A stretch of 64,000 nt of DNA from Terrimesophilobacter sp963702165 (GCA_963702165.1 OY969722.1:744001-808000), one strand, 5' to 3'. Counted from the stretch's first letter, positions 16,501-25,715 are shown. Translations and numbers: made by a program. The notes: generated from the letters alone by a model not told the origin.

Positions 16501-17346
16501 TTGACCGCCCCCGCACCAAACCCGATCGAGTCCGATGGTGGCCTCGACGCCGTGCTCGAGGTGCTGCAGGGGCGCAAGGTGGCCATTCTCACCGGCGCCG
16601 GACTCAGCACCGACTCCGGCATCCCCGACTACCGGGGGTCGGGCGCGCCCCCACGCAACCCGATGACCTTCCAGCAGTTCGTCGGTGACGAGGACTACCG
16701 CAAGCGCTACTGGGCCGGCAGTCACCTCGGCTGGCGGCGCTTCAGCTCGGTCACCCCCAACGCCGGCCACCGCGCGGTAGCGGCGTTGGAAGCATCCGGG
16801 GTCGCCACGGGCGTCATCACCCAGAACGTCGACGGCCTGCACCGGCGTGCGGGGTCGCTGCGCGTCATCGAACTGCACGGCAGCATGGATCGGGTGCGCT
16901 GCCTCGACTGCGGCCAGTTCTACTCGCGCAGGGACATCGCCGCACAGCTCTCGCACCGAAACCCCTGGCTGGACCGGGTCACCGAGCGTGAGCTCGGCCC
17001 CGACGGCGACGTGATCATCGAGGACCCGTCCGCGTTCGACGTTCCGGTGTGCGGCGTGTGCAGCGGGATGCTGAAGCCCGACGTCGTCTACTTCGGCGAG
17101 TTCGTGCCGGCGGCGCAGTTCCGGGCTGCCAGCGCCATCATCGCCGCGGCCGATGCGCTGCTGGTCGCCGGTTCATCGCTCATCGTCAACTCCGGGATGC
17201 GTCTGCTCGACCAGGCGATCAAGCGCGGCCACCCCACGGTGATCGTCAATCGTGGCCCCACCAAGGGCGATCCACGGGCAACGGTTAAGCTGGAGGCAGG
17301 GACCTCCGAGGTGCTGACCGTTCTGGCTAAGGAACTTCGCGGCTGA
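16501..17346 (+). CDS. NAD-dependent protein deacetylase (sirtuin)
   Basis: A 281-residue Sir2-family deacetylase that removes acyl groups from lysine using NAD+. The NAD-binding motif GAGLSTDSGIPDYRG lies at about residues 32-46. TQNVDGLHRRAG and the catalytic His in VIELHGSMDRVRC follow. The zinc ribbon has C-x2-C in CLDCGQ and C-x2-C in CGVCSG. DVVYFGEFVP, AGSSLIVNSG and VNRGPTKGDPRA complete the fold. The start is TTG 16501, supported by AGAGAGG about six bases upstream. It is followed by a phosphatase and a YbaK-type gene in the same direction. Confidence 0.92.
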   Translation: MTAPAPNPIESDGGLDAVLEVLQGRKVAILTGAGLSTDSGIPDYRGSGAPPRNPMTFQQFVGDEDYRKRYWAGSHLGWRRFSSVTPNAGHRAVAALEASGVATGVITQNVDGLHRRAGSLRVIELHGSMDRVRCLDCGQFYSRRDIAAQLSHRNPWLDRVTERELGPDGDVIIEDPSAFDVPVCGVCSGMLKPDVVYFGEFVPAAQFRAASAIIAAADALLVAGSSLIVNSGMRLLDQAIKRGHPTVIVNRGPTKGDPRATVKLEAGTSEVLTVLAKELRG

Positions 17347-17391
17347 GGAAGGCACTCACGTCCCAGCGCGACCGGAAGGACGTTGATAGGG

Positions 17392-18036
17392 ATGACGACG
17401 CTGATCTACCTCGTGCGGCACGGCGAGACCGACTGGAACCAAGTTCACCGCATTCAAGGCAGTTCCGACATCCCACTGAACGACAACGGGCGCACACAAG
17501 CCAGCAGGGCAGGAGCCCTGCTCGCCCGCCGCAGCTGGGACGGCATCTACTCAAGCCCGCTCGGGCGGGCGATGGAGACCGCGACCATCATCTCCGACCG
17601 GCTCGACCTCGGCGACCCGACTCCCCTGCCCTCCATGGTCGAACGCCACTACGGCGAGGCGGAGGGGCTGACCAATGACGAGGTCGCCGAACGGTATCCC
17701 GCGTACGCGCCGGTGCCGGGCCGGGAGTCGCGGGAATCGGTCATCGCCCGCGTCATGTCGACCCTGAGCACGCTGGCCAAGGAGCGCCCAGGCGAGCACC
17801 TCATTGTCGCCACCCACGGTGGTGTCATCCGCGCCACGCTGCTCGCGGTGGGCGCGGACATCGACCGCAGCATCCCCATCACCAACGGCTCCATCCACAG
17901 CTTCCGCCGGATCGACGGCGGATTCCAACTGCTCGCCTTCAACGACCCGATCGAGGTCGCATCCGTTGTGCCCGGCGACGAGGGCATCGAGGAGCAGAAC
18001 GTCATCGAGGGCCGCGAAGAGAAGGTGGCCGGCTGA
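17392..18036 (+). CDS. Histidine phosphatase family protein
   Basis: A 214-residue phosphatase of the phosphoglycerate-mutase-like histidine phosphatase fold. The catalytic RHG motif is in LIYLVRHGETDWNQ with the phospho-accepting His near residue 10. Further conserved blocks are SSPLGRAMETATI and the second catalytic His in LIVATHGGVIRATL. ATG 17392 puts the motif at the usual distance from the start; a TTG at 17383 is an alternative nearer GGAAGGA. The substrate cannot be told from sequence (phosphoglycerate mutase-like or sugar phosphatase). Its stop overlaps the next start (TGATGG). Confidence 0.88.
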   Translation: MTTLIYLVRHGETDWNQVHRIQGSSDIPLNDNGRTQASRAGALLARRSWDGIYSSPLGRAMETATIISDRLDLGDPTPLPSMVERHYGEAEGLTNDEVAERYPAYAPVPGRESRESVIARVMSTLSTLAKERPGEHLIVATHGGVIRATLLAVGADIDRSIPITNGSIHSFRRIDGGFQLLAFNDPIEVASVVPGDEGIEEQNVIEGREEKVAG

Positions 18037-18539
18037 TGGCGGCGCTCGACCGCTTCCTGACCCGGCTCGAGCAGCTCGGTGTCGAGCTGGATGTGCGGGA
18101 GATGGACAGCAGCACCCACACGGCGGCGGATGCTGCTGCCGCCGTCGGCGTCCAGGTTGGGCAGATCGTCAAGAGCCTGCTCTTCATGGCCGACGGTGAG
18201 CCGCTGCTCGTGCTGGTTTCCGGACCGAACCGGGTCGATACTGCGGCTCTCGGGAAGCGCCTCGGCACCCCGGTGACCATGGCGGACGCCAAGCGCGTGC
18301 GCGAACTGTCCGGCTTCAGCATTGGCGGGGTGCCGCCGTTCGGCCACCCGACAGCGCTGCGCACAGTCGTCGATCCCGACCTGCTCGGCTACGACGAGGT
18401 GTGGGCGGCGGCCGGGTCAGCGACAACCGTGTTCGGCATCGCGCCGTCCCGCCTTCTCGAACTCACCCGCGGCGAGGTGCTGCCGGTCGTCGCAGACAGC
18501 GGAGCGGACAGCGTCACAGAACGCGTCAGCGCCGACTAG
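18036..18539 (+). CDS. YbaK/EbsC-family aminoacyl-tRNA deacylase
   Basis: A 167-residue protein of the YbaK/ProX family, which hydrolyses mischarged tRNAs such as Cys-tRNA(Pro) or Ala-tRNA(Pro). Family features are the TAADAAAAVGVQVGQIVKSL helix with the catalytic Lys in IVKSLLF, the GKRLGTPVTMADAKRVRELS block, and GFSIGGVPPFGH lining the pocket. The start ATG overlaps the phosphatase stop, so translation is probably coupled. The 3' end overlaps the opposing glycosyltransferase by 14 bases. Confidence 0.9.
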   Translation: MAALDRFLTRLEQLGVELDVREMDSSTHTAADAAAAVGVQVGQIVKSLLFMADGEPLLVLVSGPNRVDTAALGKRLGTPVTMADAKRVRELSGFSIGGVPPFGHPTALRTVVDPDLLGYDEVWAAAGSATTVFGIAPSRLLELTRGEVLPVVADSGADSVTERVSAD

Positions 18540-19602
18540 GTTCGCGTCGCTCGTCGACGAGCGAGGTCGCGAGTTCGAGCAGGGTCGCCGCGGACGCCTG
18601 CCAGGTGTACTCGCCCGCGCGCTGCAGCGACAGCTCTGAGCGGAGCCTCCACTCCGCCGGGTCCTCGAGCGCGCGCACCTGCGCGGCGAACGCGGCCGGG
18701 TCGTCGGGGTTCGCGAACAGCGCGGCGTCGCCCCCGACCTCGCGGAACACCTCGATGTCGCTGCAGACCACCGGCGTGCCGTGCGACATCGCCTCGATCA
18801 GCGGGATGCCGAAGCCCTCGTCCCGCGATGCCGTGAGCAGAGCGGTGGCGGATGCCAGCAGTTCGGCGTACTGCTCGTCGCTCACGCCGTTCAGGAACTC
18901 GATGCTGCCGGCAGGGGCCAGCGCGGACAGGCGGGCGCGGTCCCGATCGGTGATCTTGCTGAGCAGTTGCAGCCGGTACCCAGGGAGCAGCGCGATCGCG
19001 CGCGCGAGTGTCTCGGCGTTCTTGTACGGCATGAACGAGCCCATGTAGACCAGGGTCCGCTCGCGCGGCCGCGGCGGGGTGGTGGCAGAGTCGACTGCGC
19101 TGGAGATGACCGTGATCGGAAGCTCGGTCATGCGGGCCTCTTGCAGCTCCCGCTTGGCGGTGTGCGAGCCGGTCACGATCGCGTCCGCTCGGCGCAGGGC
19201 CCAGCGCTGCGGCGCGAAGCTGAAGTGGTAGGCGCGCCAGATGAGCCGCACGATGGCAGGCAGGTTCCGCGGTGGCGTGCGGTGCCGGTAGTAGATCAGG
19301 TCGTGCACGGTCAGGATCAGCGGGTACTTCTTGCCGGTGCCGCCCATCGTCTGCATGGGGCAGAACACCACATCCGGATGCTCATCGTTCAGGTACCGCG
19401 GCACCCACGGCTCGCTGAGTTTCGTCGGATCCGGGCCGAGGATCCACGGCAACTCGGGCAGGTTCGCCAACTGGCGCTCGTCGCTGATGAACATCGTCAC
19501 CGGATGCAGTTCGGCCAGCGCCCCGACGATGCCCGCGGTGTACCGGCTGATGCCATCGTGCCGTCCGATGCGGGTGTAGCGGCAGTCGAAGACGATTTTC
19601 AC
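18526..19602 (-). CDS. Group 1 glycosyltransferase (GT4-like)
   Basis: A 358-residue GT-B glycosyltransferase beginning MKIVFDCRYTRIGRHDGISR. The N-terminal Rossmann half contains ILTVHDLIYYRHRTPPRN and DAIVTGSHTAKRELQE. The C-terminal donor half has TLVYMGSFMPYKNAETLARA, DEGFGIPLIEAMSHGTPVVC (the E-x7-E-type motif of GT4 enzymes) and DIEVFREVGGDAALFANPDD. A nucleotide-sugar donor is expected; the acceptor is unknown. It follows the alpha/beta hydrolase by three bases, so the two are an operon. No signal or membrane segment, so it is cytosolic or peripheral. Confidence 0.88.
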   Translation of the reverse strand: MKIVFDCRYTRIGRHDGISRYTAGIVGALAELHPVTMFISDERQLANLPELPWILGPDPTKLSEPWVPRYLNDEHPDVVFCPMQTMGGTGKKYPLILTVHDLIYYRHRTPPRNLPAIVRLIWRAYHFSFAPQRWALRRADAIVTGSHTAKRELQEARMTELPITVISSAVDSATTPPRPRERTLVYMGSFMPYKNAETLARAIALLPGYRLQLLSKITDRDRARLSALAPAGSIEFLNGVSDEQYAELLASATALLTASRDEGFGIPLIEAMSHGTPVVCSDIEVFREVGGDAALFANPDDPAAFAAQVRALEDPAEWRLRSELSLQRAGEYTWQASAATLLELATSLVDERREPSRR

Positions 19603-19605
19603 TGG

Positions 19606-20499
19606 CTACTTCAGAGCGTCGACGAAGTCACGGATGGCGTCCGCGGCCCGTTCCGGGACCTCGTAGTGGATGAGGTGGCCGACTCCGCCGAGCACCCGCA
19701 ACGTCGCATCCGGGAACCGCTCCTGGAGCGTGTACTGGGCGGCAACGGGTGTGATGTCGTCCAGTTCGGCGGCGACCAGCAAGGTCGGAACGGTGATCCG
19801 CTCTGCGTAGTCGCTGACGTCGGCCGAGATCGACGCGTCGAACGCCTCGACGACGGTGTCGCGGTCGCTGAAGTTGTTGAAGTAGGTGTGGTGCTGATCG
19901 TGAATCCACCGGCGCAGGTCGCGATCCTTGGTCTTCACGAGGTTGGAGCTCATGAACTGCACGATCATCCTGTTGCGCAGCAGGGCATCGCCGAGCCGGG
20001 TGGGCAGCTTGGATGCTGCGCGGTAGTAGCCGACGGTGAGCGCGGTGGCGAACTTGCGCGGCCCGTCGAGGCCGGGCATCGCGATCGGGTTGATCAGCAT
20101 GAGTGCGGGCGCCTGCATCCCGTTCGCGAACGCGTGGGAGGTGACGATGGTGCCGAACGAGTGACCGAGGATGAGCGCCTCCCCCGTCAGGCCGAGGTCG
20201 TCGACGAACGCCCGAAACCACTTCGCGTAGCCGTCGATGCTGTGAGGCACCTCGGTCAGCGGGGTCGACTCCCCGAAGCCAGGCAGGTCGGGTCCGATGA
20301 ACCGGATGCCGGGAAGGTGGGCGATGACCGGCTCCAAGCCGTGGTGCTCGCCGCGGTAACCGTGCGCGACGACAACGGTGTGCTTCGCGTCCGGGTCGCC
20401 GTACTCCCAGTAGCGGGTGGTGCTGCCGAGCACCTCGGTCTCCCGACGACGGATCGGGATGGACGCGAGGCGCGTTGCGTAGGGCGAAGAGACAGTCAT
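19606..20499 (-). CDS. Alpha/beta fold hydrolase
   Basis: A 297-residue hydrolase from ATG 20499 (MTVSSPYATRLASIPIRRRE). HG-type oxyanion motif VVAHGYRGEHHGLEPV, strand GPDLPGFGESTPL, nucleophile elbow LILGHSFGTIVTSH (Ser in GHSFG), acid loop AAELDDITPVAAQYTL and catalytic His in GVGHLIHYEVPERA. These match the canonical hydrolase/haloperoxidase-like subgroup. The substrate is not predictable. It is cotranscribed with the downstream glycosyltransferase (three-base gap) and divergent from the TreS gene; the 121-base divergent gap should hold both promoters. Confidence 0.87.
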   Translation of the reverse strand: MTVSSPYATRLASIPIRRRETEVLGSTTRYWEYGDPDAKHTVVVAHGYRGEHHGLEPVIAHLPGIRFIGPDLPGFGESTPLTEVPHSIDGYAKWFRAFVDDLGLTGEALILGHSFGTIVTSHAFANGMQAPALMLINPIAMPGLDGPRKFATALTVGYYRAASKLPTRLGDALLRNRMIVQFMSSNLVKTKDRDLRRWIHDQHHTYFNNFSDRDTVVEAFDASISADVSDYAERITVPTLLVAAELDDITPVAAQYTLQERFPDATLRVLGGVGHLIHYEVPERAADAIRDFVDALK

Positions 20500-20620
20500 C
20501 CGCTCCAGTCTAGGGAGTGGCCGCCGTTGATCAGGGCCCGCAGGAACGTTGCTTAGACTCTCTGGGACGAAGCGCGCCCTTCGCCACCTTTCCCACTGAC
20601 AACTCTTCGAGAGGAACCTC

Positions 20621-22354
20621 GTGAGCTTCACCGCGCCGATCCAGCTGCCCGGTCTGACCCTGGACCCACTCTGGTACCGCCGCTCGGTGTTCTACGAGGT
20701 GCTCGTGAGGGGGTTCGTCGACTCGAACGGTGACGGCACCGGCGACCTCGCCGGGCTCATCTCCCGGCTCGACTACCTGCAGTGGCTCGGTGTCGATGCG
20801 CTGTGGATTCCGCCGTTCTTCAACTCGCCGTTGCGGGACGGTGGCTACGACGTCTCGGACTACCGGTCGATCCTGCCCGAGTTCGGCACCCTGGACGAGT
20901 TCCAGGAGCTCGTCACCAAGGCGCACGAGCGCAACATGCGCATCATCATGGACCTGCCGCTGAACCACACGTCCGACCAGCACGAGTGGTTCCAGCAGTC
21001 GCGGTCCGATCCGGATGGTCCGTACGGCGACTACTACGTGTGGAGCGACACCGACGAGAAGTGGCCGGACATCCGGATCATCTTCACCGACTACGAGGAA
21101 TCGAACTGGGCATTCGACTCCGAGCGCCGGCAGTTCTACTTCCACCGGTTCTTCTCCCACCAGCCCGACCTCAACTACAACAACCCGGCGGTCGCAGAGG
21201 AGATCTTCGAGATCACCCGGTTCTGGCTGTCGATGGGCGTCGACGGCCTGCGGCTCGACGCCGTGCCGTACCTGTACGAGTCGGATGAGGGCAACGGAGA
21301 GGGCGAGCCGCCGACGCACGAGTTCCTGAAGAAGCTGCGGAACCTGGTCGACACCGAGTTCCCCGGCCGCGTGCTGATCGCCGAGGCCAACCAGTGGCCG
21401 CGCGAGGTCGCCGCGTTCTTCGGCACCGATGAGGAGCCGGAGTGCCACATGGCCTTCGACTTCCCGGTGATGCCGCGCATCTTCTACTCGCTGCGGTCGC
21501 AGCAGGCCGACGAGCTGGTCCGGGTGCTTTCCGAGACCACCGACATCCCGGAGACCGCCGGGTGGGGCATTTTCCTGCGCAACCACGACGAGCTGACCCT
21601 CGAGATGGTCTCCGAGGAGTACCGCCAGGCGATGTACGGGTGGTATGCCTACGACCCGCGGATGCGTGTCAATGTCGGCATCCGCCGGCGCCTGGCCACG
21701 CTCTTGGACAACTCACGCGCTGAGCTCGAACTCGCGCATGCCCTGCTGTTCTCGCTGCCGGGCAGCCCGTTCCTGTACTACGGCGACGAGATCGGGATGG
21801 GGGACAACATCTGGCTCCCCGACCGTGACGCCAGCCGCACGCCGATGCAGTGGACACCGGACCGCAATGCGGGCTTCTCCTCCGCGGACCCGGGCAAGCT
21901 GTACCTGCCTGTGGTGCAGTCGCTCGTCTACAACTACTCGCTCGTGAACGTCGAGTCGCAGCTGGCCCAGTCGCGCTCGCTGCTGCACTGGGTGCGCAAC
22001 GTCATTCACGTGCGCAAGGCGCATCCGACCTTCGGCCTCGGCTCGATGACGGTCGTGGACTCCGACCACGAATCGGTGCTCGCGTTCGTCCGCTCGTACG
22101 AAGGGGCGGCCAGCGGCACGCAGTTCGGGGACGCGCCGGAGAACGTGCTGTGCGTGTTCTCGTTCGCGCACAACCCGATCTCGGTGACCATCCGGGCGCC
22201 GGAGCACGCGGGCAGCGACCTGTACGACCTGTTCGGCGGCGCCAAGTTCCCGGCGTTCGACGAGAACGGCGAGGTCACCATCACGATGGGCTCCCAGCAG
22301 TTCTTCTGGCTGCACGTCGGCACCCCTAGCCGGGGATTGCCTCGAACCGCGTGA
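20621..22354 (+). CDS. treS: Trehalose synthase (maltose alpha-D-glucosyltransferase)
   Basis: A 577-residue GH13 enzyme that interconverts maltose and trehalose. LWYRRSVFYEVLVRGFVDSN and GDGTGDLAGLISRLDYLQWL are typical TreS openings. The GH13 regions follow: DLPLNHTSDQHEWF, GVDGLRLDAVPYLYE (nucleophile Asp about residue 213), VLIAEANQWP (acid/base Glu) and FLRNHDELTLEM (third acid). PFLYYGDEIGMGDNIWLPDR is the TreS loop. Start GTG 20621 has GAGAGG just upstream. The protein ends after the C-terminal beta domain, so no maltokinase is fused, and no separate pep2/mak gene is visible in the window. Glycogen genes glgA/glgC lie 2 kb downstream. Confidence 0.93.
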   Translation: MSFTAPIQLPGLTLDPLWYRRSVFYEVLVRGFVDSNGDGTGDLAGLISRLDYLQWLGVDALWIPPFFNSPLRDGGYDVSDYRSILPEFGTLDEFQELVTKAHERNMRIIMDLPLNHTSDQHEWFQQSRSDPDGPYGDYYVWSDTDEKWPDIRIIFTDYEESNWAFDSERRQFYFHRFFSHQPDLNYNNPAVAEEIFEITRFWLSMGVDGLRLDAVPYLYESDEGNGEGEPPTHEFLKKLRNLVDTEFPGRVLIAEANQWPREVAAFFGTDEEPECHMAFDFPVMPRIFYSLRSQQADELVRVLSETTDIPETAGWGIFLRNHDELTLEMVSEEYRQAMYGWYAYDPRMRVNVGIRRRLATLLDNSRAELELAHALLFSLPGSPFLYYGDEIGMGDNIWLPDRDASRTPMQWTPDRNAGFSSADPGKLYLPVVQSLVYNYSLVNVESQLAQSRSLLHWVRNVIHVRKAHPTFGLGSMTVVDSDHESVLAFVRSYEGAASGTQFGDAPENVLCVFSFAHNPISVTIRAPEHAGSDLYDLFGGAKFPAFDENGEVTITMGSQQFFWLHVGTPSRGLPRTA

Positions 22355-22513
22355 CCTCGGCAGCCAGCTGATCGGCTGGCACCACCGTGCTGTTTATCGC
22401 ATCAGCCCGTAGCCAGACTGCAGAAACCGGCGTTTGCGGGCCGGATCGCGCACGTTCGTGCAGTCTCGGCGGGGCTCCCGGGGCGTGCCGGTGGTCGCCC
22501 TTAGCCTTGGCCC

Positions 22514-23242
22514 ATGGCAGGCAATTGGTATGACATCCTCGGAGTTTTCGACCTTGAGACCACCGGAATAGATGTCGATACCAGTCGCATCGTCACCGCG
22601 AACGTGAGCGTCATCGGCCCGGATGGCGGGGTGCTGGAGCGCACCGACTGGATGGCCGACCCCGGTGTGCCGATCCCGCCGCAGGCCACAGCGGTGCACG
22701 GCATCACCACAGAGCGCGCCCAGCAGCAGGGCAGGCCGGCAGTCGAGGTGGTCGATGAGATCATCGCCGCGCTGCGCGGCATCCTCGACCGTGGCATCCC
22801 GGTCGTCGTCTACAACGCTCCGTACGACCTGAGCCTGCTGAATCGCGAAGCGGTGCGGTACGGCATCCCGCCGCTGCGCGACCCGTGTCCGATCATTGAC
22901 CCGCTCGTGCTCGACCGCGCCGTTGACCGGTATCGCAAGGGCAAGCGCACCCTCGAGGTCGCATCGCTCGTCTACGGTGTCATTCTCGACTCGGCGCACG
23001 ACGCCGGCGCCGACGCCATCGCGGCCGGCCGCGTCGCGCAGGCGATCGCGCGTCAGTACGGCGAACAGCTGGGTGGCGATGTGCTGGCGCTGCATGATTC
23101 GCAGGTCGGCTGGTGCCGCGACCAGGCCGCGAGCTTCCAGGAGTACATGCGCCGCGTGAAGGACCCCGCGTTCACCGCCGACGGGTCCTGGCCCCAGCGG
23201 GTGGCTTCCCAGCTCGAGCGCGAACTCGACCCGATCGCCTGA
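22514..23242 (+). CDS. DnaQ-like 3'-5' exonuclease (DEDDh)
   Basis: A 242-residue exonuclease of the DNA polymerase III epsilon family. Exo I is LGVFDLETTGIDVDTSRIV (catalytic Asp and Glu), Exo II is PVVVYNAPYDLSLLNREA (catalytic Asp), and Exo III-epsilon is DSAHDAGADAIAAGRVAQA (catalytic His and Asp). HGITTERAQQQGRPAVEVVD also matches the family. It is a stand-alone protein of the DUF/exonuclease type common in actinobacteria, likely for proofreading, repair or RNA trimming; the actual substrate is unknown. An intrinsic terminator follows. Confidence 0.88.
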   Translation: MAGNWYDILGVFDLETTGIDVDTSRIVTANVSVIGPDGGVLERTDWMADPGVPIPPQATAVHGITTERAQQQGRPAVEVVDEIIAALRGILDRGIPVVVYNAPYDLSLLNREAVRYGIPPLRDPCPIIDPLVLDRAVDRYRKGKRTLEVASLVYGVILDSAHDAGADAIAAGRVAQAIARQYGEQLGGDVLALHDSQVGWCRDQAASFQEYMRRVKDPAFTADGSWPQRVASQLERELDPIA

Positions 23243-23259
23243 CCGGGGCTTAACGACGA

Positions 23260-23287
23260 GAGCCGGATGCCCGAAGGCATCCGGCTC
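23260..23287. terminator. Intrinsic terminator between convergent genes
   Basis: GAGCCGGATGCC (23260-23271), loop CGAA, GGCATCCGGCTC (23276-23287), then ATCGTTT. A strong 12-bp stem between the exonuclease and rpmE2, usable in both directions. Confidence 0.8.
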
Positions 23288-23304
23288 ATCGTTTGACGTG
23301 CTGG

Positions 23305-23556
23305 TTAGGAGCCGAAGCCCTTGTAGCGCGTGTTGAACTTCTCGACGCGGCCCGCGCTGTCGAGGATGCGCTGCTTGCCCGTGTAGAACGGGTGCGACTC
23401 GCTGGAGATCTCGACGTCGATCACCGGGTAGGTGGTGCCGTCTTCCCACTCGATCGTCTTGTCGCTCGACACGGTCGAGCGGGTGAGGAACGTAGCACCG
23501 GATGCGAGGTCACGGAAGACCACGGGCGCATAGTTCGGGTGGATGTCAGACTTCAT
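23305..23556 (-). CDS. rpmE2: 50S ribosomal protein L31 type B
   Basis: An 83-residue ribosomal protein beginning MKSDIHPNYAPVVFRD with SESHPFYTGKQRILDSAGRV. It has no CxxC pairs, which marks it as the zinc-independent (type B, C-minus) form rather than the zinc-binding L31. Type B L31 often replaces the zinc form under zinc limitation, but I see no clear Zur operator in the 99 bases to the next gene. GAGGAACCACC precedes the ATG at 23556. Confidence 0.95.
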   Translation of the reverse strand: MKSDIHPNYAPVVFRDLASGATFLTRSTVSSDKTIEWEDGTTYPVIDVEISSESHPFYTGKQRILDSAGRVEKFNTRYKGFGS

Positions 23557-23655
23557 GGTGGTTCCTCGCGAGTGGATTGGGAATAAAGGGAAAAGTCTCT
23601 GAAGCGTCTTAGCCGACTGACCACTTTACCAGAATCAAGAGCGTCAGGGTGCGGA

Positions 23656-24438
23656 TCACGCGGCCCGGGCGGTAAAGCGGTTGTCGCTGCGCTCGACCTT
23701 GAGGTCGACACCGAAGACATCGCTCAGGTTCTGAGCGGTGACGACCTCTTCGATCGAACCGGAGTCATGCACCTCGCCCTGCGACAGCAGGAGTGCGTGG
23801 CTGAAGCCCGGCGGGATCTCCTCGACGTGATGGGTGACCATGATGATCGCCGGGGCATCCGGTGCGCTCGCATAGCCGCCGAGCAGCTGCAGCAGCTCCT
23901 CACGCGCGCCAAGGTCGAGGCTCGCCGCCGGCTCATCGAGCAGCAGCACCTCGGGGTCGGTCATCACGGCGCGGGCGATCTGCACGCGCTTCTGCTCGCC
24001 GTCGCTGAGGTTGCCGAAGCGGCGGTCCTCAAGGTGGCTGAGCTTCCACTCGCCGAGCACACGGCGTGCGCGGCGGGTGTCGATCTCCTCGTACTCCTCG
24101 TTCCAACGGCCTGTGACCGAGTAGGAGGCGGTGAGCACGACATCCAGCACCGTCTCGTTCGCCGGGATGCGACGGGCCAGCGCGGTCGAGGCGAAGCCGA
24201 TGCGAGGGCGCAGGTCGAACACGTCGACCGCGCCGAGGATGCTGTCGAGCACCACCGCTTCGCCGTGGCTGGGGTGGATCTGCGCCGCAGCGAGCTGAAG
24301 CAGGGTGGTCTTGCCCGCACCGTTCGGGCCGAGGATGACCCAGCGCTCCTTGCTGTCGACGTTCCAATCAACAGAATCGAGGATCGTGTTCCCGTCGCGC
24401 ACGACCGACACATCTGAGAACTGGATAACGCTGGCCAT
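23656..24438 (-). CDS. ABC transporter ATP-binding protein
   Basis: A 260-residue ATPase. Walker A is LGPNGAGKTTLLQLAAA, the signature is NLSDGEQKRVQIARAV, Walker B is VLLLDEPAASLDL, and the switch His is in IIMVTHHVEEI. No membrane partner lies next to it, so it may be an orphan or pair with a permease elsewhere. The divergent-type signature LSDGE resembles molybdate/iron-like ATPases with long N-terminal halves. It ends in NRFTARAA. Substrate unknown. Confidence 0.87.
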   Translation of the reverse strand: MASVIQFSDVSVVRDGNTILDSVDWNVDSKERWVILGPNGAGKTTLLQLAAAQIHPSHGEAVVLDSILGAVDVFDLRPRIGFASTALARRIPANETVLDVVLTASYSVTGRWNEEYEEIDTRRARRVLGEWKLSHLEDRRFGNLSDGEQKRVQIARAVMTDPEVLLLDEPAASLDLGAREELLQLLGGYASAPDAPAIIMVTHHVEEIPPGFSHALLLSQGEVHDSGSIEEVVTAQNLSDVFGVDLKVERSDNRFTARAA

Positions 24439-24480
24439 ATGCTCAAGCCTAAGCCACGGGTGGGGTGCGACCCGGCAGCG

Positions 24481-25668
24481 CTAGAGGAGCGTTGCGTACA
24501 GTTCGCGGGTGCGCGCCGCGATGCGATCCCAGCCGAAATGGTGCTCGGCACGCTCGCGTCCGGCGGCTCCGAACTGCTTGGCGCGCTCCGGATCGGAGAC
24601 CATCTCGCTCAGCGCTGCGGCGAGGTCGCCGATGAAGCGCTCCGGGTCCACAGGGAGGCCCGTGCCGTCGTTCGCCTGCTCGATCGGCACCAGGAAGCCT
24701 GTGACGCCGTTGTCGACCACCTCGGGGATCCCCCCGGTTGCCGTCCCGACGACGGGGGCGCCGCACGCCATCGCCTCGAGGTTCACGATGCCGAGCGGCT
24801 CGTAGATCGACGGGCAGACGAACGTGGTCGCCGCGGTCAACACGGCACGAAGCTCGCGCTGGCTCAGCAGCCGGTCGATCCAGACCACCCCGGCGCGGGT
24901 CTCCTGCAGGTGGGCGACGCCTGCCTGCACCTCGGCCAGGATCTCCGGCGTGTCTGGCGCCCCAGCGCACAGCACCAGCTGCACGTCAGGGTGCAGACGT
25001 TCGGTCGCGGCCAGCAGGTAGCTGAGGCCCTTCTGCCTGGTGATGCGGCCGACGAAGACGACCGACGGCCGGTCGGGGTCAATACCGAGCGAACGCACGA
25101 GGTCGTCGTCCGGGGTAGGGCGCCAGCGGTCCAGATCGATGCCGTTGTGGATGACGGTGATCCGTGACGGGTCGAGGCGCGGGTAGGACCGGATGATGTC
25201 CTGACGCATCCCCTCGCTCACCGCGATGATCGCATCCGCCGCTGAAAACGCGCCGCCCTCGATCCAGCTCGACACGCGGTAGCCGCCGCCCAGCTGCTCG
25301 GCCTTCCACGGGCGCAGGGGCTCCAGGCTGTGCGCGGTGACGACATGCGGGACGCCGTGCAGAAGCTGCGCGATGCGTCCGGCGCCATTCGCGTACCAGG
25401 TGTGCGAGTGCACCAGCTGGGCCTCGCCGCAGTCCTGCGCCATCTGCAGGTCGACCCCGAGGGTTGCGATGGACGGGTTCGCCGCGACCAGCTCAGCCGG
25501 TACCAGATAGGACGTCACGCCGGGTTCGTCACGCGGGGCGCCGAAGCAGCGCACATGCACCTCGACATCGGTGTCCCGGCGCAGCGCGTGTACCAGTTCG
25601 CCTACGTGGACGCCGGCGCCTCCGTACACTTCCGGGGGATATTCACGGGTCAGCAGGTCGACTCTCAC
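24481..25668 (-). CDS. glgA: Glycogen synthase, actinobacterial GlgA type
   Basis: A 395-residue GT4-type glucosyltransferase from GTG 25668: VRVDLLTREYPPEVYGGAGVH. This opening is the hallmark of corynebacterial/mycobacterial GlgA, an ADP-glucose-using enzyme of glycogen or alpha-glucan synthesis, unlike GT5 enterobacterial GlgA. Also seen are LVHSHTWYANGAGRIAQLL, VVTAHSLEPLRPWKAEQL, VGRITRQKGLSYLLAA and the donor site SIYEPLGIVNLEAMACGAPV. It is divergent from glgC with a 47-base gap, so the two are likely coregulated. The reading frame also opens at an upstream ATG (25692), but the family begins at the GTG. Confidence 0.92.
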   Translation of the reverse strand: MRVDLLTREYPPEVYGGAGVHVGELVHALRRDTDVEVHVRCFGAPRDEPGVTSYLVPAELVAANPSIATLGVDLQMAQDCGEAQLVHSHTWYANGAGRIAQLLHGVPHVVTAHSLEPLRPWKAEQLGGGYRVSSWIEGGAFSAADAIIAVSEGMRQDIIRSYPRLDPSRITVIHNGIDLDRWRPTPDDDLVRSLGIDPDRPSVVFVGRITRQKGLSYLLAATERLHPDVQLVLCAGAPDTPEILAEVQAGVAHLQETRAGVVWIDRLLSQRELRAVLTAATTFVCPSIYEPLGIVNLEAMACGAPVVGTATGGIPEVVDNGVTGFLVPIEQANDGTGLPVDPERFIGDLAAALSEMVSDPERAKQFGAAGRERAEHHFGWDRIAARTRELYATLL

Positions 25669-25715
25669 CAACAAGACACTAGTTCCTATCAAGTGGAGTC
25701 ATCTACGGTGGGACC

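Noticed and set aside
23557..23655. Zur operator upstream of rpmE2
   Set aside because: No palindromic TGAAAATGATTTTCA-like site could be seen although the zinc-free L31 type makes one plausible.
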